From Oxytricha trifallax (lineage: Eukaryota; Ciliophora; Spirotrichea; Sporadotrichida; Oxytrichidae): a stretch of DNA of 64,000 nt. Below are positions 1-12,200 of this stretch, in pieces. The position numbers were made by a program, and so were the translations under genes. Position 1 is the first letter of the stretch. Every line of letters begins with the position of its first letter. The notes beneath the pieces were generated by a model, which did no database searches, was not told the DNA's origin, and saw only the letters and a list, made by a program, of their open reading frames with translations. The stretch is taken from positions 124,001 to 188,000 of the forward strand of contig ARYC01000216.1 of NCBI GenBank assembly GCA_000711775.1, given 5' to 3'.

Positions 1-450
1 AAAGAGTGAATTAAACAATTATTAAATAAGTAAATGAAAAGATTTTTGTCTTGCTTTATGACAACTAAATGATTTTATTTTTAAGTTTATGTGTTAATTT
101 TTTTTTCACTCACTCTTTTTTTCTCTGTTTATACATTTACATAAAGCATATTGACAACTATTTGCCTTAAGTTTACTAATATCAGAGCTTAATAGCTAAA
201 TATATTATTAAATATTTGATGTTCACTGCATAAGAGAGTAGAGTATCTTTTGAGAATTTTAATGAGAATTATTTCTAGTTACCATTTATATTTTGAGGTT
301 AAAGAAACAGCATCTTTAAAAGTGAAAAAGATCTCTACTTTTAACAGTGATTATAAGTTTGCATTAATTATACTTATCTGACATAAAAAATAGAAATGGA
401 ATAAGTCATAGAAATAATTTGACGGAGAGTCAGTATCACTTGTTATGTAC
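1..450. other. AT-rich flank, no gene seen
   Basis: AT-rich sequence with no open frame that resembles the neighbouring coding style. It lies 3' of the minus-strand gene that stops at 451. Confidence 0.5.
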
Positions 451-1798
451 TCAGAAAATGTGACATCCACCGTTACAACAAGCTTGGTGCTCAGTGTTGC
501 GATGATGTTAAGCGTCTCTGATTGTATTTTTTTGCTCAGCTTATGAGGTCATGTCTGTCTGTAGATATTAACTAGAGTGTGATCTAAGACTTCCAATATC
601 TGCGCTAGACTATGGCTTCAACAGTAAACTGTCGTAACCTGATGCACCCATATTAGAACTGGTGTTTAAATGCTAAGTATTTTTAGATGCCATAGTTGTA
701 ACTGACTAAGTTAAGAGTGAGTGAGAGTTGTTGCTTGCCATAATACCCTTGCCCTTTACTGAGAGCTGGTGTTGGTTCATATGGCTTTTAGACTTCTGGC
801 TTATTATACTCTACGTCATCTCATTTATTATACCAGTTGGGCTATAACAAATGCAAAAGATCGTAAAGTCTATGTCAGCTACTATCTGAGTCAAGTCAAT
901 TTCTAAATCACAAAGTTAGTTCAGAAATTGACATAAAACAAAATTCAAGAATACTTACTTGGGAAACCAGAATCAGGCTTTCCATTCTTTTTCTTAGCAA
1001 TTCTCATTTAATAATGCTAAAGATCTTATATAAATCTAAGAGGGCTTCCTTTCTATTTAAGCTCTTCATTGAAATAGTCAATAGATTTTTGAATAAGAAT
1101 TTCTCCAGATGCATAATTTGGAATTTCGCACTATATATGATAGAGTTATTTGTGAATATAAGCAATATAAATTGATATAAATGTTTTATTAATTTGGAGA
1201 GGGGATTCAGATTCAAATCTAACCAAATCTTTAATCGATAATTTTGAGCCTCTTTATCAGGCTGATCTAGGTATTAATGTCTCTGCTGAACCCATTATAA
1301 AACGTGGATACTTATTACTTACGAAGAATTGAAGGCGTTCCATTTTATCTAAATGATCATCGATGTAGTCAGTCAGCTTGAACTATGCGTTGATAACTGA
1401 GGGGTCCATAGGCATAAGAAGGTTAACTTCAACATTCGTGAAAAGTTTCTTTGGCTCTGCACTTTGAAAAATGCCTCCTCCGCCCATTTAAGTGGGCTGA
1501 TTAAAAGCTCTGTCTGTGTATGACCCAAACCCAAATTAAATTTACTTTAATTATTGAATTATTTTTTAAGTTATCGAATTACAAATTAGTTGTTGGAGCC
1601 GCGCTGCTCGGGTTGGCTTGTTTTTTATGATTAATCAAAACCAATAGAGCTATGGTTGTTGTCTGAGGGGTTTGAGTAGTCATCGTATTGATCATCTTTC
1701 CTATTTGGAATAAACAATTTAATTAGATAAGCATTTAGTGAGAATATTCAAAATTATTTCAAATAATAAGGAATAATGTCATCGTACATGTTGTCCAT
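451..1798 (-). CDS. Protein of unknown function with CaaX-like C-terminus, 338 aa, 3 IESs
   Basis: I do not recognise the family. The ATG is at 1798 and TGA at 451-453. Three IESs are inferred from in-phase pointers: TTATTCC (removing 1714-1776), TAATTTG (1539-1588) and AAATTAT (1120-1244), given in gene sense. Two GT-AG introns lie at 1286-1322 and 903-958. After removal exactly 339 codons remain including stop. The N-terminus is acidic and Ser/Asn/Gln-rich (MDNMYDDIIP start), the middle is helical and charged (DYIDDHLDKMERLQFF), and the tail is Ser/Gln-rich. The last residues ACCNGGCHIF resemble a prenylation CaaX box preceded by cysteines that could be palmitoylated, which would place the protein on a membrane. 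That role is inference. The start is the first ATG of the open frame. Confidence 0.7.
1120..1244. other. IES, pointer AAATTAT (gene sense)
   Basis: Direct repeat ATAATTT at 1113-1119 and 1238-1244 on the + strand. The coding phase is the same at both copies, so one copy can be kept and 125 bp removed to join QNY to ASGEIL in frame. Confidence 0.65.
1539..1588. other. IES, pointer TAATTTG (gene sense)
   Basis: CAAATTA at 1532-1538 and 1582-1588 on the + strand. Removing 50 bp joins SNNQF to GFGSYTDR in phase. Confidence 0.65.
1714..1776. other. IES, pointer TTATTCC (gene sense)
   Basis: GGAATAA at 1707-1713 and 1770-1776 on the + strand. Removing 63 bp joins MDNMYDDIIP to NRKDDQYDDY in phase. 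Confidence 0.65.
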
Positions 1799-2057
1799 GA
1801 TTGCGATATTAATTTGATTTTTAATTGATATTTTAATATAATTCACATTTGATCAGAGTACATTACCAACTTTATTAATCTATTGATAAAATATAACAAA
1901 ATAACTTAGATTATTTATCTTATTATTTAGTCGTTTTATTTTTGCAATAATTTGTAATAATCTAAAATTAAATAAATAGTTTAGGTTTGACTAGTTTTAA
2001 TATATTAATAAATTGCGAGAGATTTTTGTTATAAATAGTAGAATTTTATTACTAACT

Positions 2058-2557
2058 AAACTTTTGGGGGGGGGAAGTTTCCTGCCCCAAAAGGTAGTTT
2101 CCTGCCCCCAACATAAAATTTTATGTTTTTTGCAATAATTTTATTAGAAATAAATAAATTTCAATTTCAATTATTATATTCATGTACTAAACAACTTTTA
2201 TTAATTTATAATTTTCAAGGTACATAATTATTCTTTATCAAATTATACATTATAAACAAGGCTAAATAATTTGTTTTTTATTAATAATTGATGTGATTTT
2301 CATTGAAATGTGTATTCATTATCAATGTAGAAATGATATTTGAAGCTAAATTAATATATAACTATATCATAATTGATGATAGAGATTCTTTGAAAATTAT
2401 AAAAATTCCATGTTTTTATGTATGGGGCAGGAAACTTACGAAGGGGCAGGAAAATACCTTTTTGGGGGCAGGAAACTACCTTTTTGGGGCAGGAAACTTC
2501 CCCCCTTGGGTGCATATAAAATTTTGGGATAGGAAACTTCCCCCCACCAAACTTTTA
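2058..2557. repeat. GC-tract inverted-repeat element
   Basis: The left end (2058-2115) holds a G run followed by two copies of a GTTTCCTGCCCC unit. The right end (about 2424-2557) holds the inverse, four GGGGCAGGAAA-type units and a further GGATAGGAAACTTCCCCCC unit. The outer ends (AAACTTTTGGGGG and CCCCCCACCAAACTTTTA) are not exact inverses; the inner units are. The centre is AT-rich and non-coding. It looks like a small foldback element with tandem units in its arms, lying between the CaaX gene and the EF-G2 gene. Confidence 0.7.
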
Positions 2558-2764
2558 TATTTTATCAGATTCTTATGTATATGTTATTAATTGTTAATTA
2601 ATAGAAAGTAAATTTGAAATTTTTTATTTCATATATTAGTATGCAGTTTTATAGATAAAATCAAACTTAAATTTTAATATAATATTTCTAACCTCACACA
2701 ATGTATATTAGTAAATTTAAATATATAAATATATTTAGTTGTAATAATTACGGATTAATAAAAC

Positions 2765-5700
2765 ATGCTGAAACTCTTTAAGACACATATAAGTATTGCT
2801 AAAAATCAATCAAGACAAATTGGCAGAAGATTCTTCGCAGGTGGAACTTTCAAATAAACTAAAGTCTAAACTGGCAAGGAAGATATTCTTACTCAAAACA
2901 CTATGGAAGGTAAATTAATTAATAAAATTACAATATTTAACAAAGTGTTCTATACCATTGAACTTAATTTATGCTTTATCAACAAAAACTTTCATTGTAG
3001 ACATATCAAAGATTAGAAATATAAGTATTATTGCACATATTGATGCAGGGAAAACTACATGCACAGAAAGAATGTTGTTTTACGCCGGTGCACTTGAAAA
3101 CCCCGGAGGTATGAATAGTAAATTAGATTAATTATATAGAGGTACATTATGGGAATACTGTGATGGATTATATGGAACAAGAAAGAAAGCGAGGTATTAC
3201 TATAAGAGCTGCCACAATAGCATTCAATTGGTATGGACATCAAATCAATTTGATTGATACTCCAGGGCATGTTGATTTTACAGCAGAAGTAGAGAGATCT
3301 CTAAGAGTATGTGATGGAGCGGTAGCTTTATTTGATGCTATGTAAGGAGTAGAGGTAAGTTATATAATAGATCTTAAAATACCTTTTATAGACACAAAGT
3401 GAAACAGTATGGATGCAAGCCAATAAGTTCAAAATACCAAGGTTAGGATTTATAAATAAGCTAGACAGATCAGGCTCTAGTATTCAGACTACTTTAGAAA
3501 GTGTAAAGCGAAGATTAAAAGTAGAACCAATCTTGGTTAATGTGCCTAGCAACGATAATAATTAACTTAATGGAATTATTGATTTACCATCTATGCTACT
3601 TTATGAGTATTTGGATGATAAGGGCAAACAAGTCAATATTGAATAGATTGTAAAAGGACATTCACTTTTTGATAGGTTGATTCACTATTAAATAGCACCC
3701 TTTATTTTATAATCTTAATATTAATACAGAACGTAAATGATCGAGTAACTTGCTAATTTTGACGATGAGCTTGGAGATTTATATTTATCAGGAGACTCAA
3801 TTGAGAATATACCTATAGAATTAATTGATGGAGCAATTAGAAAATCTCTACTAACTTAAAAATCAGTTGCCCTCTTTTGTGGGTCAGCTTTAAAAAATAA
3901 GGGAGTCCAACCTTTACTAGATGCAGTTATTAAGTATTTACCTTCCCCTGTAGATATAGTAGCAAAAGGCCACAATCCACTGACACAGTAAGATGTTCTT
4001 AGAAAAGCAGAGAAAAAAGAAAAATTCTGTGCTCTAGCATTTAAAGTCGTTAATGATAAAGAAAAGGGACTAGTCACCTTTTTCAGAGTGTATTCTGGAA
4101 ACCTAAAAAACAAGTCAAAAATTTTGAACTCAAACCTTGGCAAAATAGAGAGAATTTAATCGTTACTTAGAGTGAGGGCTGATGAAGCTTAATTGCTTAA
4201 TGAAATTGGAGTTGGAGATATTGGGGCTATTACAGGATGCAAAGATATCAGGTCTGGAGATACTCTTCTAGAAGAACTTGATGAAGAAAAAATTATATTA
4301 GAAGGTGTAAAGATGCCACCCCCAGTATTCTTTTGCTCTATAGAACCTGAAAACAGCAGAGATTAGCAGTAGTTAGAGTAAATATTATTCAATTTATCAA
4401 GAGAAGATCCATCTATTGTAAGAGTACTTTGTGTTTAATTGTTTGTTTTAGAGTGTAAAAAATGATGAAGAGACTGGGTAATTTTTAGTAAGTGGCCTAG
4501 GTGAGCTACATCTGGAAATCTTAAGAGATAGAATTTTAATTGAATATGGAATAAAATCAGACCTTGGAAAAATGAGAGTAGCTTATAGGGAATCCGTGGG
4601 ATCAAGTGCTGAAGGTGAACTTATATTAGATAAGATAATTGGTGGACAGAACTTATATGCTTCTCTTAAAATGTCTATTGAGACAACTCTTGGTGAAGTA
4701 GATGTTCAAGAATTATAAAAGAAAAAGTTCGATTCTCTTGAATCTAAAACTTAAATTAATTATAAAAAATCTAAATCAATAAAAATTTAGGCTAAATAAT
4801 TTTAATAGCAATATATTTATAATTTCTATTTTATTTATATTGTAAATTAAAGGAATACTTATTAAAAAAATGAAATTCTTACACTATAAGATTATTTTTT
4901 AAAAATATTTAAGCATTGATATCTCATAGAATATATTTATAGTCTACAACTGATAAAACATATTAAAAAATGATTGATTTAATAAAATGTTTTATACAAA
5001 TATCGTTTCTGCTCTTGCTGGATCGATACAGAGGTATTTATAACAAATTATTCAAATATTGATTGATATTTGGTATTTTTATTATATTAATGTGTAATTT
5101 TTAAATTTAAAAACATAAAATAACGATTTTTAAAATGTATTTTAATTCTTGAAAAAATAAATAAAATATTTTAAAACTTGAATGATTAAAAGGATTTGAA
5201 ATATAGTGAAAATGAAAAAGAAGCCTATCAACTTTCAAAGGATTCTTTCAGTTTAGACGTAGACACACTTTAAGAGAGTGGTTTAGGAAATTTCACCTCA
5301 AACTAATTAGTTTTATCTTTTGCAGAACTTGAATCCAAGTCAGAAAGAGTAAAACTAGAAGGAGATGAATATGAAGCTAAAAATAAGAGGCAACGAAATG
5401 AAGCCACTCAGGCTAGTTTCGAAATTTATAGATCTTTAGATTCTTTGGCTATTGAGTGTTAATAATCCATGAAAAATGCTATTGATGATGTACTCTCTAG
5501 TGGTTAACTGCTAGGTTATCCCATTGTCAATGTGAGAGTTTCAATTCTTGAAGGGCAGTGGAGTAATATTAGAAGTAGGAATCCAGTTATTTTTCAAATG
5601 TGCGCCACCTAGCTTTTGAAGCAACTTATTGAATAAAGTTAACCAGTGCTCTTAGAACCATATATGAATGTTGAAATTTCAGTGCCAGATCATGTAGTGG

Positions 5701-5983
5701 GTATGATTTTATCTGATATCACAGGAAAACGAGGAGGCTCAGTTATTGGAATAAGAAATGTCCAAGCTAGATTCTTTGATGAAAACGATTCTAGTGCTAA
5801 CATAGTGGATGAGAAGAAGAAATGCATAAATGCACTCATCCTCTCTCTGAAATGGTTGGCTACTCTACTTATCTCAGATCATCCACAAAAGGAGAGGCTT
5901 AGTTTGTCATGAATTTCTCCCATTACGAGAGAGTTGCTGGGCAGAAGCAAGATGAAGTTTTAAGCAATCCCTATGATTTTTGA
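2765..5983 (+). CDS. GFM2: Mitochondrial elongation factor G2 (ribosome recycling GTPase), 5 introns, 1 IES, 1 frameshift
   Basis: Translational GTPase that in other eukaryotes releases mitochondrial ribosomes together with recycling factor. Visible in order: a basic N-terminus suited to mitochondrial import, G1 AHIDAGKTT, the switch region [16 protein letters not shown]3 DTPGHVDF, G4 [37 protein letters not shown], and a C-terminal [17 protein letters not shown] EF-G domain. The wording matches EF-G2 (GFM2/MEF2) better than EF-G1. Introns: 2910-3000, 3109-3139, 3355-3391, 3676-3729, 4418-4451. An IES with pointer GATTCT removes 4737-5246. About 820 codons result only if one base is restored near 5840, where a C run is one short and shifts the last third of domain V. 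TGA is at 5981. Confidence 0.9.
4737..5246. other. IES in EF-G2 gene, pointer GATTCT
   Basis: GATTCT occurs in the same codon phase at 4731-4736 and 5241-5246. Removal of 510 bp of AT-rich sequence that contains TGA codons joins KKKFDS to [10 protein letters not shown]. The reading frame just before 5241 is also open by chance, so the right boundary is less certain than the left. Confidence 0.55.
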
Positions 5984-6203
5984 ATTATTTAATTAATAAG
6001 TTAATTTGATTATCTAAACTTTAAATTTATAATTTAAGAGTACTTTTACATTTAAAATTTCTGACTAGAAAAATGAATGAAGCATTCAAAATCTATGTAA
6101 ATATATTTTATATTTACATACAGATTATTTATTGTGATTATAAGATGAGTTAGATTAGATTAACACAAGTTTGCAGAATTAAAGCCAGGGAGATCCAATC
6201 AAT

Positions 6204-9200
6204 ATGAGCCCAACACTGATAGAAGAAACTTCAGCACTTACTCCAATATCCTTATAGAACTAACTATCAATGCAAGGTACAAACATTAATTATATTAACA
6301 ATAGCTATAATATAGGAGGTGCTTCTGTCTAAAATATACTGTCATAGTCTTAAGTCTACAATGTCAAAAGACTTAACTCATAGGATAACAATCATGATCA
6401 TGGAAGTTTGCATTATTTGAATCAAAATTTCAATGGCTATTAATTATTCAGTAAAAAGTAACATAAACTAATTAAATTAACATTTCATAAAAATATATAG
6501 TATGTATTAGTATTCATTAATTCTATACTTTATTTCATATAGAGATAAAAAAATTTCAATGAAACCTACTGATGAAATTTCTTTTATGTTTACTAACTTT
6601 TTAAAAATTTATAAATTCATTATAATTTACAGAAGAAATCTTGAAACTTGAGAGCTTAATCTATATTAATCTAGTATAATTAAAATGAGGAGTTAGTTAA
6701 GAATTAATCAAAAAAGAATTCAAATATGATTATGGTCTTAACTAATTTGATTACTATTTTTTAAACAGTCGCCATTTCGAATTAATATCATGTGTTTATT
6801 TAACAATATACATTTAATTAATCAAACATGGAGAATTCTGATATTTAATTTTTTTTAACTTTTCCAAATCATTTGTATTTTAAGGCATCGAACTAGTTGT
6901 TGCTGTTTTCTCATTCACCATTCCTAGAAAAAAATTTTTAGATATCTTCATCATATCTTCAGGGAATCTTCAGGATATCTTCCTCAAAAAACAAAAAGTA
7001 AAAATAAATGGAGTTTTGAAATAATATCAATAGCATTAACAGCAGCAATAGCAATAATAGCACTAATTTAGCTAAAATCATTAAAAATTAGAGTCTGTTT
7101 GAAATTCTCTTGGAATTTCAAAATATTAAAAATCAGTGTTTTTTTTCATATTCATCATCTTCATCATTAGGTCTTTAAACTGCAATTTTTTGAAAACTTG
7201 GATTTTTTGGGAAAAATCCCCAGACTCTAATTTTTAATGATTTTAGCTAAATTAGTGCTATTATTGCTATTGCTGCTGTTAATGCTATTGATATTATTTC
7301 AAAACTCCATTTATTTTTACTTTTTGTTTTTTGAGGAAGATATCCTGAAGATTCCCTGAAGATATGATGAAGATATCTAAAAATTTTTTTCTAGGAATGG
7401 TGAATGAGAAAACAGCAACAACTAGTTCGATGCCTTAAAATACAAATGATTTGGAAAAGTTAAAAAAAATTAAATATCAGAATTCTCCATGTTTGATTAA
7501 TTAAATGTATATTGTTAAATAAACACATGATATTAATTCGAAATGGCGACTGTTTAAAAAATAGTAATCAAATTAGTTAAGACCATAATCATATTTGAAT
7601 TCTTTTTTGATTAATTCTTAACTAACTCCTCATTTTAATTATACTAGATTAATAATATAATACATCTCTTTACTCTTTTTAAACTCTTTAAATTTAAAAT
7701 GCTTCTATTTTTAATTCTTTCTATTATAAATCACTAAGCTTTATATAAATATTTTTCCTGTTTTTATTACAATATTTAAAATAGAATTTAAAATAAAGAA
7801 TCAGAGGTTTTTCTCAAAATTTTCATTAATTTTTTTTTCATATTGAAAGTAATAATATTTTTCCTAAGCTTTCGCATTAAAAGGTCTTAACCTTACTAAA
7901 TGTAATTTATTCTAAAGTTTATTTAAATATAATTTCTAATAAAATCACGCAATTCTCAAAGTTTTACTAATTTAAAATAATTTATGCTAAAAGAGAAGTA
8001 GCATTCATACTAAGGAAAGAAATAATCATTTGTTCAGACATAGCTAAACTGAAATTGATTTTCATGATGATCACAATAATCTCGCGGGAGACGACCCTTT
8101 TGACAAAATTATGATCTAAATCGCAGATAATCAAGGTAAAAATTTCATGTTTCCACAACTTAGCTTTTTTGTAGAATTGAATGTCGAAGAATAAGCTTAG
8201 CCTAACATTAATCACAACGATTATCAAAGTTAGTCTGCGACAAACATTCATTAAATTCTTTTTTAATTAAAATATAAATTATTTTTAATTGAATTTATTG
8301 CTAGGGATCAATTTGAAGATTAAAGCATTTTATAATCACCTTAAAGAGTGAAAGAAGATGATTTCTTCATCAGTGAATTTATAGAGAATAATTATGTTAT
8401 CAACCTCAAAGATAATCCACCTAGAAAGGTATCTACAAATAAATCTTGTTCCTATCAGAACTAAGTAAAACGCCAAAATTTTGTTCACAATGACTTTAAT
8501 AAATCTACTGATGAATTTGATGATATTTCTGAGGAGATCTTAGAAGAGCATGAAGAATAGGTAATTTAGAATTTCTTAATTAAATTTCGTTTTAGATCCC
8601 AGAAATTATTGAAGTTGAAGAAATAGGAAATGATGATTAAAACTTAGTTGGTTAAAACTTGAATATGCAGAGAGAAAATAGCAGTCAAGAGAAATCAAAG
8701 GGATACTTCTTACTACTAAATGATAATGAATCTGATGACATTGAGGCAAATCAGTAAAGTAGAATGACTTAGAATAATGAATAAAGCTCAAGTTTGAACT
8801 ATATCTAGTCATCTTAAGCAACTGTTTTCGCTTCTGGTCTTCATCATAAATTTTCAAATAATTTTATGTTTAAGTTTTGTATAATTTTATATCAAGTTTA
8901 TCCAATCAAAAGAGAAAGATTCTCCATCTAGCAGAAATGGCCAGATTGGATTATAGGGTCAAAGATTTGTTAGTAGTCCCTCTTAAAGCTTTCATTAATA
9001 ACTAAATCCCTATCACTCAGTTGATGGTTTCTTGCAGTCAAATCAAAAAAGGTTGCAAGATAACGCTATCAATGTAAAGGTTATTGATTGGTCGACTTAG
9101 AGTATGAATAAATTAGAACTTCATAAATCATCAAGCTAGAAGAATCAATTAGATATCAACTAGGATCATAACGAGCTACTTTGCTATTTCTAAAGCAGCA

Positions 9201-12200
9201 AAACCCTTTTTCAAGAGGATGAATCGAGATAGCTGGATCAAGAAGATTATGAAGAGAGAAAAGAAGCGAGGAGTCAACGAAATTGTAGTAATTCTCGAAA
9301 AAGTTAATCAACTGATTAGATTCTCCATAAAATCACAAATGAGCAAGAGCTTCTTCTTTAAAGGGGAAGAAATTCAGTTCTTGCAGAAGTAGAGGATGAT
9401 GATATTGTCAATCAAAACTCATCAAAGTCAAGTTCAAAAGTTCACTCATAAGAGAGACAACAATAATTGGAGAATAGACTTGAATTGGCTAATCACATAC
9501 TTTCAAGCTTTTCATAGAATAGTTAAGACAACAGTAATTGGAATGCCGGACTTTAGCTAATAAATTAGAGGATATCTGTTCTGACCGAGACCCCCCCTAC
9601 CCTCCTCCTCCCCCATAAAAAAATATGACCCTCCCCCTCCCCCCCTTATGATAAATTTTTTCAAATTTTATTTAAAACATATTCTAATGCTTTGGATAAT
9701 GCTCTCTCTAAAAGAAAATCTTGACCTGCGGACAGCTACTGTTATTTATTATTTTATTTGATTAGCTTCATTACGTCCTTCGAAATTTATTGATACATGC
9801 TTGTATAGGAAAACATTACAAATCAATTTTATTTTTGAGTGTCTTTAATTTTATTTTTTATATCTATTAATACAAACGAACCCAAATTCTATTTAATAAT
9901 TTTTTATATCTACAATCGTCTTTATTGGGCATAATACTTTAAAATAATATAATAAACATTTACACTTTTGTAAATATTTGTCTTATCATATCTTTATTAA
10001 TTATGAAATCATCTTTAAATAGTTTAAGAGAAAATTTTTAATTAAATTATTTTATACAAGTTAGAATTTTTAATTCAATGAGTTCATTTATATTTTAGTA
10101 AGATAGCTTAGCCATTTCATTAACACACTATTAATTAAATTCATTTTTTATAATTTATATAAATTACTTCATTTTTAGGGTCCATTCACAACTCATCTCA
10201 TTAAAAATTATAATTCCTCTTAATCTTATCTTGGATAAAATCAGTTACAAATAATAACTCTAAATCTTAAAGATTATATAATGCCTCAAACTTCTAGAAA
10301 AAATTAGCCTTATCTATTAATCATTATTTAATACTTACACGTTTTTTTTCTGTAAATTTCTAAATAAACTTATTATGTTTTAAACAGGATTTAAAAACTT
10401 TATTTGGAAAGATAATGAGAGATTTAATTGACTATTTTTTCAAACTGAACAAACTCTAATCTATAGAGCTACTATTGTTTGCTAAATCTCAATTCTATTA
10501 TTTTTTTCTTGTGATATTTTGAGAAATTGACAACTTATAAAATTATCAATGAATTTGAAAAATAAAAATCTTTGATAAAAGGTATAATTATATTTATATT
10601 AAATGATTAAGAAAATTAATCTACTATTGTTAATCATTAAAATATTAAATAAAATAATTAGATATTGTTTAATTTTTTAATATATTATTTTCATAATTAA
10701 TTAAGATATGATAAGACAAATATTTACAAAAGTGTAAATGTTTATTATATTATTTTAAAGTATTATGCCCAATAAAGACGATTGTAGAAATAAAAAATTA
10801 TTAAATAGAATTTGGGTTCGTTTATATTAATAGATATAAAAAATAAAATTAAAGACACTCAAAAATAAAATTGATTTGTAATGTTTTCCTATACAAGCAT
10901 GTATCAATAAATTTCGAAGGACGTAATGAAGCTAATCAAATAAAATAATAAATAACAGTAGCTGTCCGCAGGTCAAGATTTTCTTTTAGAGAGAGCATTA
11001 TCCAAAGCATTAGAATATGTTTTAAATAAAATTTGAAAAAATTTATCATAAGGGGGGGAGGGGGAGGGTCATATTTTTTTATGGGGGAGGAGGAGGGTAG
11101 GGGGGGTCTCGGTCAGAACAGATATTGGTTCATGAAGAAATTAAATAGGAGGTTGAAGTTGAATTAATCAATAATGGGAGCATAAATCAAGCTTCTCAGC
11201 AAATTATAGAGAAAGTAGAAAGCGTTAGTAGTTTGTCATCAAGAAGAGGAGGAAAAAGATCTAGAGGGGACAATCAAGATTAATATTCAATTTTATAATT
11301 TATACTGATATTTTCAATCTTAAGTTTTAAAATAGCAGTAATCATGGACCACTAAAGTTTACATATTTTGCAGCATCTAGCCTTTCTGACGATAGATGGT
11401 TATGCCCAATATGTCTAGATATCTATGAGGATGCTGTTGAAACTCCTTGCTGTCACAATTTATTTTGTGAAGAATGTATAAAAAAGACTCCTACTTGTCC
11501 TCTCTGTAATCTAAGAATAAACGGATAACTCAAACCGAACATTCCAATTAGAAGACTAGTAAATGAATTATCAATTGGTTGCATTAACCAACACTGTGAA
11601 GATGTCATTAGAAAAGGAGAGATAGATAAACATTTAAAGACTTGCCCTTTCACTCTATTATTTTGTCCAAACAATGAACTTTGTGGGAAGATAATTAGAA
11701 AAGAAATAGACAAACATAAAAATGAGGAATGTCCATTTAGAATTGTTGAGTGTCTCTTAAAATGCAGTTTGATGCTACCTCTTAATGACATGGAAGATCA
11801 TATCTCAAGTGATTGTCCAAAGTACTAAATCAATTGTAAAAATTAATGCAATGGTTTAATCGAGAGAGGGGATATGGACAAGCATTTGACAATTGACTGT
11901 CCACTTTAAATAGTTGATTGTCCAAATAAAGGTGAAAGCCTTTTTGAAGAAGGTTGTTAAATTAGACTTAAAAGGAAGGAAATGGAAAGTCATAAATTAA
12001 CTTGCAATTATAGAAGAGTTTATTGCTAAAATCAAAAGTGTAATGCTGTTATAATTTACAAAGATCTTTACTCTCATGACGAAAGATGTCTCTTTAAAAT
12101 TATAGAATGTGAAAATCAATGCGGAGAAAGAGTTCAAAGATAAAATATAGATAAACACAAGGAAAAATGTGAAAATTAATTGATCAAGTGTGCTTATTAC

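Noticed and set aside
1150..1330. Plus-strand open frame DSDSNLTKSLIDNFEPLYQ
   Set aside because: Open by chance opposite a well-supported minus-strand gene whose exons and IESs give an exact codon count.
2303..2590. Frame rich in Gly/Lys/Thr (GAGNYLFGAGN)
   Set aside because: It is a translation of the tandem GGGGCAGGAAA units of the foldback element, not a gene.
3055..4143. Minus-strand frames opposite the EF-G2 gene
   Set aside because: The plus-strand frame has full EF-G motifs; the minus frames have none.
7982..8251. Minus-strand frame MNVCRRLTLIIVV
   Set aside because: Shadow of the plus-strand RING gene MDS, whose Gln/Asn-rich frame continues in phase into the next coding piece.
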